From contig NZ_CP082275.1 in the NCBI RefSeq assembly GCF_023746615.1, positions 1,488,001-1,552,000 of the forward strand: a DNA stretch of 64,000 nt, written 5' to 3'. The position numbers and the translations under genes are program-made. Every line of letters starts with the position of its first letter. The first letter of the stretch is position 1. Positions 25,388 to 33,231 of this stretch are shown piece after piece. The stretch comes from Grimontia kaedaensis. GTDB taxonomy: Bacteria; Pseudomonadota; Gammaproteobacteria; Enterobacterales; Vibrionaceae. The notes beneath the pieces are model-generated. The model was not told the origin of the DNA, searched no databases, and worked only from the letters and a program-made list of their open reading frames with translations.

Positions 25388-25573
25388 ATGACAACCACGA
25401 CACCTAAGAGCCGCACCGACTGGCTCATTTTTTTCCGCCGTGCAAAGAACGTAGATACATTGGATTTGATGCTAGATGGAGCATTGAAGAAATTGAAAAC
25501 ACCGTCAGAGCAGGCTGATGCAATTCTTGGCCATGAGGCGAGGTTGGATGAGCTTGAGGGGCCGGGTAGGTAG
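25388..25573 (+). CDS. Hha/YmoA-family regulator
   Basis: 61 residues. It lines up with Hha along most of its length: RTDWLIFFRRAKNVDTLD against the Hha segment KTDYLMRLRRCQTIDTLE, and then HEARLDEL against DHRLAEL, keeping the RR pair and the Asp-Thr-Leu. It is slightly shorter than Hha (72) at the C-terminus. Hha-type proteins have no DNA-binding domain of their own; they join H-NS on AT-rich horizontally acquired DNA and silence it. Carriage on plasmids and islands is common, and the AT-rich exoprotein promoter nearby would be a natural target. The last 69 bp overlap a convergent pilin-like frame. Confidence 0.75.
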   Translation: MTTTTPKSRTDWLIFFRRAKNVDTLDLMLDGALKKLKTPSEQADAILGHEARLDELEGPGR

Positions 25574-25744
25574 GTTGAGAGCCCATTCACTAAACATCTC
25601 TAACAAAGGAATGTGTGAAGGGCTCTCAGCTTTCTGAGTTTGGACACTTGAGACGTAGACTGGAACAGCGACAGCGGTGAGTAAAGCCATCACGGAAATG
25701 GTGACAATCATCTCGATGAGGGTGAGACTTCGATAACGCTTCAT
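25505..25744 (-). pseudogene. Truncated type IV pilin-like N-terminus
   Basis: 79 residues. The first 35 are a class III (prepilin) signal and N-terminal pilin helix: LTLIEMIVTISVMALLTAVAVPVY, with Glu five residues after the processing site, but Ser replaces the usual Gly-Phe context (RSLTLIE). After AVPVYVSSVQ the frame loses pilin character and ends early; a pilin normally runs to 130-160 residues. The ATG has a good AGGA site. Either a remnant of a pilin gene or a very short pseudopilin; the convergent overlap with the Hha-like gene suggests a broken 3' end. Confidence 0.5.
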
Positions 25745-25971
25745 GATGGTTCCTGATGATGAGCGTTAGAGAAGGGTAGAGAAAGTCTTTAAAGGATTTA
25801 AGTGTCAGCGAAGAGTTTGTCGATGTACTTCAATCAGCACTGCAATTGTTGATTTTGTTGGAGATGGTCGAAGGTACTAGTTATTCAAGTTATCCTTTAG
25901 CATCAATAACAAACAAGCTGACCAATGTAATTGTCAGCTTGTTTATACTTCTTTATACCCGTTTGAGGCTA

Positions 25972-26415
25972 CTAATCGATAGGGGAGATAGTGATGGATA
26001 TTGAGCCATCAGTATGACTTAAAGTTGGAGTAGCAACAGCTTTTATGCCATCAAATGTCCATGTGATAGGTGTCGTATCATGCTTAGCGTCAACCCATTC
26101 TCCTCCTTTGTAATACTTCCAAGTACATCCTTCACCTATGCCGAAAGCCTGAGTGTGTTTCTCAAGTTTTACTAGTACCTTGATCTCGTCGTTATCTTTG
26201 TCTTTATATCCAAGCTGAATACCAAAGTAACCATGGCCAAGCTCACTTAAAAACCCATCTGATGCTGCGGCTTTCTGCATGCCTGAATTTGCATTCAGAG
26301 TTTCAGCTGGTGTGTCTTCCATGTTCCCACCTGAATTCAAAGACCCTAAAGTTTTGTAGTCCCAACGGTCCCATTCGTGGCTTGAATAATTTACATAAGT
26401 GACTTCGAAGCTCAT
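25972..26415 (-). CDS. Hypothetical protein, second gene of a two-gene unit
   Basis: 147 residues, no signal peptide, rich in aromatic residues and beta strands (EVTYVNYSSHEWDRWDYKT, GYFGIQLGYKDKDNDEIKV, ISITISPID). A Gly-rich middle (LNSGGNM) and single Cys in EGCTWKYYKGGEW. The fold feel is that of small beta-sandwich proteins such as aegerolysins or related pore-forming partners, but no diagnostic motif is present, so that is only a guess. It starts 18 bp after the stop of the next gene upstream, so the two are co-transcribed. Confidence 0.6.
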   Translation of the reverse strand: MSFEVTYVNYSSHEWDRWDYKTLGSLNSGGNMEDTPAETLNANSGMQKAAASDGFLSELGHGYFGIQLGYKDKDNDEIKVLVKLEKHTQAFGIGEGCTWKYYKGGEWVDAKHDTTPITWTFDGIKAVATPTLSHTDGSISITISPID

Positions 26416-26433
26416 TTCTTTTCCTTTAGATTG

Positions 26434-26784
26434 TTATGCAGCAAGGATTTCGGCAAGCGCGCTGCCGACGATGTCAAGAATGTCGATCAAGGTTTGACCA
26501 TCTATCGCGCCCTGTACGAACTGAGCTAAGTAGTAAAGTTCGTCAGTTGTTGCGAACAGTTGCTGTACCACATCGGCAGGCACTGCTAAATCTGGTAATT
26601 CGAGAATTGCATCTATGCTTTGCCCAAGAAATTCAACGCCTTGCTCCATTGCTGTACTTAGTTGCTGAACATTGAGCGCCTGCTCTTCCAGCGTTGTCCC
26701 AACAAACCCATAGAGGACATCAGTATTTGCAATTTGTATCACCCACTGTTCATTATTTAATAGAACAATTTGTAAAACGCCCAT
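26434..26784 (-). CDS. Hypothetical helical protein, first gene of a two-gene unit
   Basis: 116 residues, acidic and helical (TLEEQALNVQQLSTAMEQ, DVVQQLFATTDELYYLAQF) with a short strand at the start (VLQIVLLNNEQWVIQI). The C-terminus ILDIVGSALAEILAA is strongly hydrophobic and could insert in a membrane. No signal peptide, no recognised family. A ribosome site GAGGAAAG precedes the ATG. Pairing with the downstream beta-rich gene suggests a two-component product. Confidence 0.6.
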   Translation of the reverse strand: MGVLQIVLLNNEQWVIQIANTDVLYGFVGTTLEEQALNVQQLSTAMEQGVEFLGQSIDAILELPDLAVPADVVQQLFATTDELYYLAQFVQGAIDGQTLIDILDIVGSALAEILAA

Positions 26785-27473
26785 TAGCTTTCCTCTGTAA
26801 CCTTTGCATGATTGATATCGAGTTAGTCTGAACCACTACCCAGAAGCAACGTAAAGCTCTGAAACCTATTCTTTAATACCGGATTTGGCAGCCTACGCAT
26901 TAGGTATGCCTAACAATCTATACTACACGGTTTGTCATATCTGCATTTTATCTATTGAGGTAATTCTAGTAACTATATGATTCATCACTATTTGGTGTGA
27001 TTTTCGTGCAAAAGGGTGCCTGAGGGTTTGATGAGGATTTTATTTTCGAGGTGTGTCTATTTAATTGGTTGCATTAGGGGTGTGCTTCTCTGCATCTCTT
27101 GCGCTCTTCCTAATAAATGGGGAGCCATAGTTAACATTCTTCTATATTGTGGGATTCAAGTTCTCAACAAAGCAGTGTTCTTGAGCTCACTAACGGTTAA
27201 AAAACGAATCTGTCACTTCCTGTGTGTTTAAATATTTAAAGCATGTTCAAGTCACAAGGATGATGGCAATGAGATATTTTCTATACACCTTCCTACTTGT
27301 ATCAACCATGTCGTTAAGTTCTGGCCCTACACCACCTTTACGCTGTCCGATGACTTTTATTTGGTTATTTTCCACCAGTTAGTGACGTTTGGCAGGCAGG
27401 GTGCAAAGGGAATGCGTGTAAAAGGCATACTAACCGGAGTTGGTGGACGGACTAAAGAGTATTGCGGAGGCGC
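26785..27473. other. Gene-free right border of the accessory zone
   Basis: About 690 bp without a convincing gene; a 71-codon plus-strand frame at 27016 lacks a ribosome site and domain. It ends at the right copy of the 52-bp direct repeat. This is where accessory content gives way to conserved chromosomal genes. Confidence 0.4.
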
Positions 27474-27525
27474 AGGCGTGAATTATAGCGGCTTGCGCAG
27501 GTGAGAGCTAGATCGAATAAATCCT
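27474..27525 (+). repeat. 52-bp direct repeat, right copy
   Basis: Matches 15712-15763 at 50 of 52 positions, same orientation (differences C/T at offsets 36 and 49). Flanks differ beyond the repeat. It lies 63 bp from the stop of the first conserved chromosomal gene, as expected for an island border. Confidence 0.65.
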
Positions 27526-27587
27526 TAAGTTTTAAGGGTTTGCTTACACAAATCCCCTAAATAGAATTCTTAAAGGCTGCTGAAGGC

Positions 27588-29627
27588 TTATGTCGCAACT
27601 TTCTGATAAGACTCGTGATCTTTGAAGCTAGGTTTAAATCTATCAATTTGGTCAAAAGGAATCGCTCTCTCAAAGTAAAAACCTTGGATGTACCTCACTC
27701 CCATTGTTTTCAACTTTAAGTACTGGATGTCTTTCTCAACCCCTTCAGCCACGCAGTGGAGGCCGAGGTCGTTACACATGGTGAAAATGTTCTTACAAAT
27801 ATGATAACCCTTTTCTGATTCAATATTGTCAATCAGAGACTTATCAACCTTTACCGTATTCATCGGCAGGAAGGTAAGCGTTTCAAATGAGCTGTAGCCA
27901 ACGCCAAAGTCGTCAAGAGAAATACCAAATCCGTTGTCGTGGAGTCGCATGATATTGGCGATAGAGCTGGGGCTCTTGACAGAATCACGCTCAATAATTT
28001 CAAACTCGACATTCAGCCCTTTTAATTCTCTGATAATTAACTCGATGGTTTTGTTATCGGTAAGGGTGTCAGGATGTATGTTGACAGCAACTTTGGGGTT
28101 GAATCCTCCGAGACGCCAAATCTGGAAATGTTTTCTTACTTCTTTGCATACCCACAGATCAATGACACTTGCCAAACCTGCAAGTTCTAGAGATTCAAGG
28201 AAGAATGGACCCGAGATAGTACCGTCGTCCTTCCTGATCCTGAGTAGGGCTTCGTAGGCACTGCAGCGCTCTTCAATAATGTCTACTTTCGGCTGATAGT
28301 GAACTTCGAGCTTATTTGAGCTGATGAATTTGATGATTTTGTCGACTTCTTGATTGGATTTAATGATTTTCGATTCTGCGGCATTGGACTTGATGCCTTC
28401 GTTTGACTCCATTAACTCAATCATCTCTAGGTTGTTTTTAAGGTTTTCTAAATGATTAGAAGAAGATTGTGCCAGTGAGTACCGTTTGATAAATGGTGCG
28501 TAAATGAGAGTACCAACAACCACGAGAAGGAGTTGCAGCAATAGTGCTCCACCATTCCCGTCAGTCGCGATGAAGGCGTTGATAAATACAGGTGTTATCC
28601 AGGAAATCTGATTGTTGACGAAGGAAATATCAAAGAAGTCGACGTAAAAGTAAGCGACCACAATATTGAACATAGGAATAAGAACAAACGGAGCCAGAAG
28701 ATATTTGTTTAGGACAATGGGCAGGCCATAGATCAGCGTTTCGTTGACGTTAAAGATAGCGAAAGGAAGGGAGATTTTGGAGACCTTATTAATGTGCTTG
28801 CTCTTTGAATAAATAAGTGCGGCAAAAATTAACGATAAGCCTGAGCCTGAACCGCCATATATAACAAACACATCATAAAAGGCTTTATAGGAAATATCGT
28901 TAATGATGGGGGAAAAGTGGCTTTCACTGGGCGCAATAATCGAGAGGGTGTTAGGCCCATGCACTCCCAAGAACCAAAGGAACTGTGACGCGAGTGTTCT
29001 GAGCGTCATAATGGAAAAAAGGTCTAAATCCAGAAAGCCAAAACTGATACTGCTGGCAATGGCTTCCAGTCCTTTAACCATCAGTAAATAGGCCAGAATT
29101 GAAACAAAATAGATAAGGATAAATGATTTGAGGTGGAAGAAAACGTGGCTAAGTTGACCGTTTGATAGCTTTAGGTCTTTTTCAAAGCGAGGAATGATGT
29201 TGAATAACGCAACGGAAACGATGGGGATGATAAGGACAAAGAATGAGACGCCAGCATCATGAAGTAACCATTGCGACTTGTGGCCATTTATCATGGACTC
29301 AATGGTAATGAAAATCGAGAATGATAAAGTGATGATAAATATATTATTGATATTATTGCGTTTTGAGAAATGGAAAGCGATTGAAGTCATCAGTATGACA
29401 GGGAAAAAGTCGCTCATGTAACCAATGATTTTGGTCAGTAAAATACTGTTAAGATAGGGGGAGCTGAAATCCGTTAAAATCAGGAGTTGGTTGATAAGCA
29501 CAATAATGGAAGATAAAACCAAGTAAGGAACTGTGCTGATGAACGATTCTTTAATCGCCATGAAAAATACGTCTCTTCTCAACCTTTTGATGTTGTCCAC
29601 GCCACTTTCCCCAATCAATTTAGCCAA
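27588..29627 (-). CDS. PTS EIIC-like membrane domain fused to an EAL phosphodiesterase
   Basis: 679 residues. Residues 20-385 are about ten membrane segments of the lactose/cellobiose PTS EIIC type, with WFLGVHGPN and FNVNETLIYGLPIVLN, the conserved EIIC sugar-site loops. Residues about 435-665 are an EAL domain with the expected catalytic set: YEALLR, NIHPD, EIIERD, DDFGVGYSS, VDKSL, EGVE and QGFYF. It should therefore cleave c-di-GMP at the inner membrane. No EIIB or EIIA is encoded nearby, so the EIIC part may sense a sugar rather than take it up; that is an inference. One-gene unit on the minus strand next to the island border. Confidence 0.88.
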   Translation of the reverse strand: MAKLIGESGVDNIKRLRRDVFFMAIKESFISTVPYLVLSSIIVLINQLLILTDFSSPYLNSILLTKIIGYMSDFFPVILMTSIAFHFSKRNNINNIFIITLSFSIFITIESMINGHKSQWLLHDAGVSFFVLIIPIVSVALFNIIPRFEKDLKLSNGQLSHVFFHLKSFILIYFVSILAYLLMVKGLEAIASSISFGFLDLDLFSIMTLRTLASQFLWFLGVHGPNTLSIIAPSESHFSPIINDISYKAFYDVFVIYGGSGSGLSLIFAALIYSKSKHINKVSKISLPFAIFNVNETLIYGLPIVLNKYLLAPFVLIPMFNIVVAYFYVDFFDISFVNNQISWITPVFINAFIATDGNGGALLLQLLLVVVGTLIYAPFIKRYSLAQSSSNHLENLKNNLEMIELMESNEGIKSNAAESKIIKSNQEVDKIIKFISSNKLEVHYQPKVDIIEERCSAYEALLRIRKDDGTISGPFFLESLELAGLASVIDLWVCKEVRKHFQIWRLGGFNPKVAVNIHPDTLTDNKTIELIIRELKGLNVEFEIIERDSVKSPSSIANIMRLHDNGFGISLDDFGVGYSSFETLTFLPMNTVKVDKSLIDNIESEKGYHICKNIFTMCNDLGLHCVAEGVEKDIQYLKLKTMGVRYIQGFYFERAIPFDQIDRFKPSFKDHESYQKVAT

Positions 29628-29980
29628 TGATTTTTTTGTTCTGGACGAAATAACGACCAGTTAGCTGGCTAGCGATAGACTTAGCTTTGATTGTGATGTG
29701 TCATTATTGAAGTAAATATCGGAATATTTAACGCCATTGAATTAAAAATGAGTCACTTATGTATGTGATATTTACACATATTTTTTGATGATATTTGGAA
29801 AGTCAGGCAGAACGTTGACGATAGGGAATGGTTAGAAAAATCAAGGCCAGGGATAAGATAGAAGAGCAAGTGGCAAAATTTTGTCAGGGCCTTCAAAGTG
29901 AGAAGAGAAGGATTTGGAAGGCCCCGTCAGTTTTTGAGTTCATCGCGATACAACGGCGATTGTGAAAGTAGCGTAATGCC
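29628..29980. other. Gene-free upstream region of the EIIC-EAL gene
   Basis: About 350 bp, AT-rich near 29700-29800. It must hold the promoter of the EIIC-EAL gene. No reading frame or repeat stands out. Confidence 0.4.
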
Positions 29981-30199
29981 TCAGTGAACCGTTACTTTAA
30001 TAAGTGAATCTGGTTCTAACTCAATATAGAAATTACCTTTTTTTAATCCGTCCAAATACTTAACGTAAACTGACCCTTTTACGGGGCATTTTTTGTGGTA
30101 CTGCAGTTGTATCAGTTCACCGTGTTTGTTCATGCAAATCATACAAAGCTCCTCAACACACTTTTCTAGACTATTTTTCTGCACGCTACCAGTATCCAT
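29981..30199 (-). CDS. Small hypothetical protein
   Basis: 72 residues with three Cys (KCVEELCMICMNKHG) and a later KKCPVKG, a spacing that might bind a metal but is not a standard zinc ribbon. The C-terminal half has short strands (SVYVKYLDG, NFYIELEPD). No ribosome site is strong. It stands alone between the EIIC-EAL gene and the outer-membrane protein gene; real but unrecognised. Confidence 0.45.
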   Translation of the reverse strand: MDTGSVQKNSLEKCVEELCMICMNKHGELIQLQYHKKCPVKGSVYVKYLDGLKKGNFYIELEPDSLIKVTVH

Positions 30200-30476
30200 T
30201 CGTTCTTGTTTTGTACCTCTTGTTACTCTACGACGTACTGTTATTCCCTTTGCAACGTATAGGCCAACTTTTATAAGAGGACTCTAAATGATTAAGATAT
30301 CAATAGGTTAATATTCATCTGTTAACATACTTTCGGGGTGCCTAAGTTTACCGTCTCGTTGCAAAATGATTTTCAGAATGCAATTGCAAAATAGGACCAT
30401 ATGTGTGGTGAATTTCATGAAATTCAGATATTTGCCGAAGTTATAGCAATGCTTGAATTTTCTGACATGAATGAAA

Positions 30477-30508
30477 AACGCCGTCTTGCTTTATGGCAAA
30501 ACGGCGTT
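30477..30508 (-). terminator. Terminator of the DUF2860 gene
   Basis: Stem AACGCCGT-TTGCC / GGCAA-ACGGCGTT with a short loop, followed by a T-run on the minus strand. Confidence 0.8.
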
Positions 30509-30528
30509 GAGTAGAACGTTGCTTTTTA

Positions 30529-31518
30529 TCAGAATCGGTAGGTGACACCGACAGAGCCAAAGAACTCGCTTGCGTTATAGAAGTCGATGTTGGAATCAGT
30601 ATTGTTGTAACCAGCCAGAGTAACGAAAGAGAGCGGATGCACTTCGAAGAAATGTGCGTATTCATAAGCAAGGAACGCGCTGAACTCGCTGTCATTACGG
30701 ACTTCACCAAATATTGGATGAGACGCATCGTAATCGCGGTAATAGTATTTACCCGTTAATACGATTTTATTGCGACCAGCGAAACTGAAGTAACTCAACT
30801 CGCCACCAAAGGTTTGATGAGACATTGCATCGCCGTCTGATTCATTTTTCATATACACAAACGCGGGTGTCACACCCAGACCTTTGCCCAGGAATTGTCG
30901 ATAACTGAATTTGGAGTAGAAAGTATCACCGCTGCGGTTCAGGCTTTGTTGTTCTGCCGTCGTTAGAGCTTGCGTGCTTCCGCTCAGCTCTTCTTTAATA
31001 TCGGTCTGAGCATAAGCGAGGTCCAGCGAAAACATGGAGCCGCCAATACGATCGAGTTGCAGTCGGTAAGCATCGCCAGTCTTTTCCGTTTCAGCTCTTG
31101 CAGAACCGACAGTGAATGGGTCTTTCCAAACGTCTTCCGCTAGCACGGTAGGAAGATAAGACAACGACACTTTGGTGCCAGAGTCGAGTTGCTGGCGGTA
31201 CCCCAATTCCAAGGCGATGGTGCCGACAGCGATATCTTCGCGAGAGGTACCAAGGAATATTTGCTTATCCAGCTCTTGGCCAAACGTAAATGACAAGCTA
31301 CCAAGTGCGCCGGCAATAGAGCTGACTTCTTGCTCGCCTGTTGAATTCAATGGCGCGTTTTTTGTCGCATTACCGTTAGTTGAGAGGTTGGAATCCGTTG
31401 AAGTCATACCGGCGATAACCGAGATTTCACCGCTGATGCCCTTTTGGTCTGCAAGTCCGGCGTTAGCAGCGAGCGGGAGAAGTGCAATGGTTGTTAAAAG
31501 GGGGCTTGTTATTTTCAT
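30529..31518 (-). CDS. DUF2860 outer-membrane beta-barrel protein
   Basis: 329 residues with a signal peptide (cut after ANA). The body alternates amphipathic strands (FSLDLAYAQTD, KIVLTGKYYYRDYD, FSAFLAYEYAHFF) and ends FGSVGVTYRF, with the terminal Phe needed for BAM-mediated outer-membrane insertion. This is the Vibrionaceae DUF2860 family, roughly 300-330 residues. The transported substrate, if any, is not known. Single-gene unit with its own terminator. Confidence 0.85.
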   Translation of the reverse strand: MKITSPLLTTIALLPLAANAGLADQKGISGEISVIAGMTSTDSNLSTNGNATKNAPLNSTGEQEVSSIAGALGSLSFTFGQELDKQIFLGTSREDIAVGTIALELGYRQQLDSGTKVSLSYLPTVLAEDVWKDPFTVGSARAETEKTGDAYRLQLDRIGGSMFSLDLAYAQTDIKEELSGSTQALTTAEQQSLNRSGDTFYSKFSYRQFLGKGLGVTPAFVYMKNESDGDAMSHQTFGGELSYFSFAGRNKIVLTGKYYYRDYDASHPIFGEVRNDSEFSAFLAYEYAHFFEVHPLSFVTLAGYNNTDSNIDFYNASEFFGSVGVTYRF

Positions 31519-31690
31519 TTAGTATTTTGTCCCTGAAAGAATGTGTTCTGATGCATATGTTAACAGAGTGCTTGATACAAAAAACACCTAAAACTCTTTA
31601 ACTTATCGTCACCTTCGTAGAGGCGCTGTTAGCGTTCGGGATGCGGTATATTTTAGACCAGATTTATTACGGCTTGACGTATTGCAGAGA

Positions 31691-32230
31691 TCATTCGGCG
31701 GTATCTGAGCCGTTGATAAGATTCACCAGAACATCAATTTTCGCATTTGAAAGCTGTCGATAATCGAAGTATGGGCAGATAAAAATAGGGAGAGAAGGAT
31801 GCTTGGCGAATTCATTGTTTAGCCAGACGGACTTCTCGGACAGGCCTAGATTGAGAGCATGCGTGCGACCCGCAATAATATGTATGCCACCCCCTTTTCC
31901 TCTTTGTTCCACATCCCACATACCAAAGCAAAGTGCAGTATCACTTTGGTCTTGCAACAGACATTGATCCCTATAGTTTTGCCAGTTTAAAGCGTTATTA
32001 GGCCTAAAAATTGACTGGTGTGGAAAAGCGAACAACAGTTTGGCGTAAACATTGAAAACCTTCCGCCATCCATTTCCTCCTAACTCTCCAAGCGATTTGA
32101 TGTCACCATCAATCAGTGCTTTGAAGCTCCCCTCTGAGGGGGATTCTCCCCATAGTGTTTCAGATGGCGGCGCTTTTTCTATATAGACATTGATACGAGC
32201 TTGAGGATGACCGAAGGCATAGTGGTTCAC
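31691..32230 (-). CDS. Conserved hypothetical protein of Vibrionaceae
   Basis: 179 residues, soluble, no signal peptide. Features include GGGIHIIAGRTHALNLGL, a middle WNYRDQCLLQ-type segment with two Cys, and a C-terminal IFICPYFDYRQLSNAKIDVL. These blocks recall a small uncharacterised Vibrio family (possibly DUF6942). The stop of this gene is 9 bp after... it starts 9 bp upstream of the LysR gene's 3' end and is transcribed in the same direction, so it may be co-transcribed downstream of that regulator. Function unknown. Confidence 0.6.
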   Translation of the reverse strand: MNHYAFGHPQARINVYIEKAPPSETLWGESPSEGSFKALIDGDIKSLGELGGNGWRKVFNVYAKLLFAFPHQSIFRPNNALNWQNYRDQCLLQDQSDTALCFGMWDVEQRGKGGGIHIIAGRTHALNLGLSEKSVWLNNEFAKHPSLPIFICPYFDYRQLSNAKIDVLVNLINGSDTAE

Positions 32231-32239
32231 ATTTCTTTC

Positions 32240-33109
32240 CTATTTATTGTTTTGAACAAAATCGATAAAGGCGCGGTCGGCCAAAGAGAGATAGCCATGT
32301 TTACGCCAGGCCATCGCGATGTCCAGCGTCACGGGCTCTTCAAAAGGAATAGGAATAAGCCCATGTTCGTGTTCAGTCACCATTTCCAGCAGCGTGGTAA
32401 TAGCAAAACCGTGCCTGACGATATTGAGGATCATCGCTAATAGGTTGGTTTCGAATGATAGCTGTGGTGAGATTTTATGGGTGGCGCAAATCCGGTCGAC
32501 AAACTCTCGGTGGAAATATCCTTTTTTGAACATCACCAGTTCCTCATTGAAAAATTCCTGGAAACTGATCGAGCGCCTCTCTGCTAAAGGGTGATCGGTA
32601 GATGTTACCGCGACCATTTGCGAGGAAATAAGGTGTGTGGTTTCGAGTGTGGAGGGTACGTCCTGGTTGTGGATGACACCAATGTCCAGTTCTCCATCTA
32701 GCAGCATTTGGCGAATGGACTGAGTGCCAGCTTCAACCACACTGAGTTTGAGGTCAGGGTAACGACTTTTGAAGCCCATCAGAATTGATGGGAAAAAGTA
32801 AGATCCCAGCATACCTGGCACGCCGACGCGGACTTCACCTTTTTGCAGTCCCCTAAGTTCAGCCATAGCGGTGTTGGCATCTTCTACCTGTTGAAGTACA
32901 CGTTGTGCATGTGGCAGTAGAATTTCACCTTCATGTGTCAGGTGAACCTGCCGCTCATTGCGATCAAATAGCGGGAGCGCAATGCTATGTTCCAGCTTTT
33001 TAATGGCGATACTCAACGCAGGTTGCGCAATGTTTAGTTGTCGCGCAGCACGGGTAAAGTTCTTATGCTCCGCAACACAGACGAAGTAACGTAATTGGCG
33101 AATATCCAT
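32240..33109 (-). CDS. LysR-family regulator (YnfL-like)
   Basis: 289 residues. An N-terminal winged helix-turn-helix (RQLRYFVCVAEHKNFTRAARQLNIAQPALS) and a C-terminal effector-binding domain with EVRVGVPGMLGSYFFPSIL and GELDIGVIHN. It is divergent from an MFS transporter gene, the typical layout in which a LysR activator controls its neighbour; in E. coli ynfL/ynfM are arranged alike. The 122-bp intergenic region holds an inverted repeat suitable as its operator. The effector is unknown. Confidence 0.88.
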   Translation of the reverse strand: MDIRQLRYFVCVAEHKNFTRAARQLNIAQPALSIAIKKLEHSIALPLFDRNERQVHLTHEGEILLPHAQRVLQQVEDANTAMAELRGLQKGEVRVGVPGMLGSYFFPSILMGFKSRYPDLKLSVVEAGTQSIRQMLLDGELDIGVIHNQDVPSTLETTHLISSQMVAVTSTDHPLAERRSISFQEFFNEELVMFKKGYFHREFVDRICATHKISPQLSFETNLLAMILNIVRHGFAITTLLEMVTEHEHGLIPIPFEEPVTLDIAMAWRKHGYLSLADRAFIDFVQNNK

Positions 33110-33143
33110 TTCAAATCCCTTTCCCCATCATCACATCTAGGTA

Positions 33144-33191
33144 TTAATAAAAGATCTTACTCCTATATATTTAATATACTTCTTTTATTAA
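33144..33191. promoter_or_regulatory. Candidate LysR operator
   Basis: Perfect 10-bp inverted arms TTAATAAAAG (33144-33153) and CTTTTATTAA (33182-33191), 28 bp apart, between the divergent LysR and MFS genes. Confidence 0.45.
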
Positions 33192-33231
33192 GAGGGCGTT
33201 GCTAAATTCACTGTATATCGAGAGAAAAACA

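Noticed and set aside
27016..27231. 71-codon hydrophobic plus-strand frame
   Set aside because: No ribosome site and no domain; hydrophobicity follows from T-rich composition.
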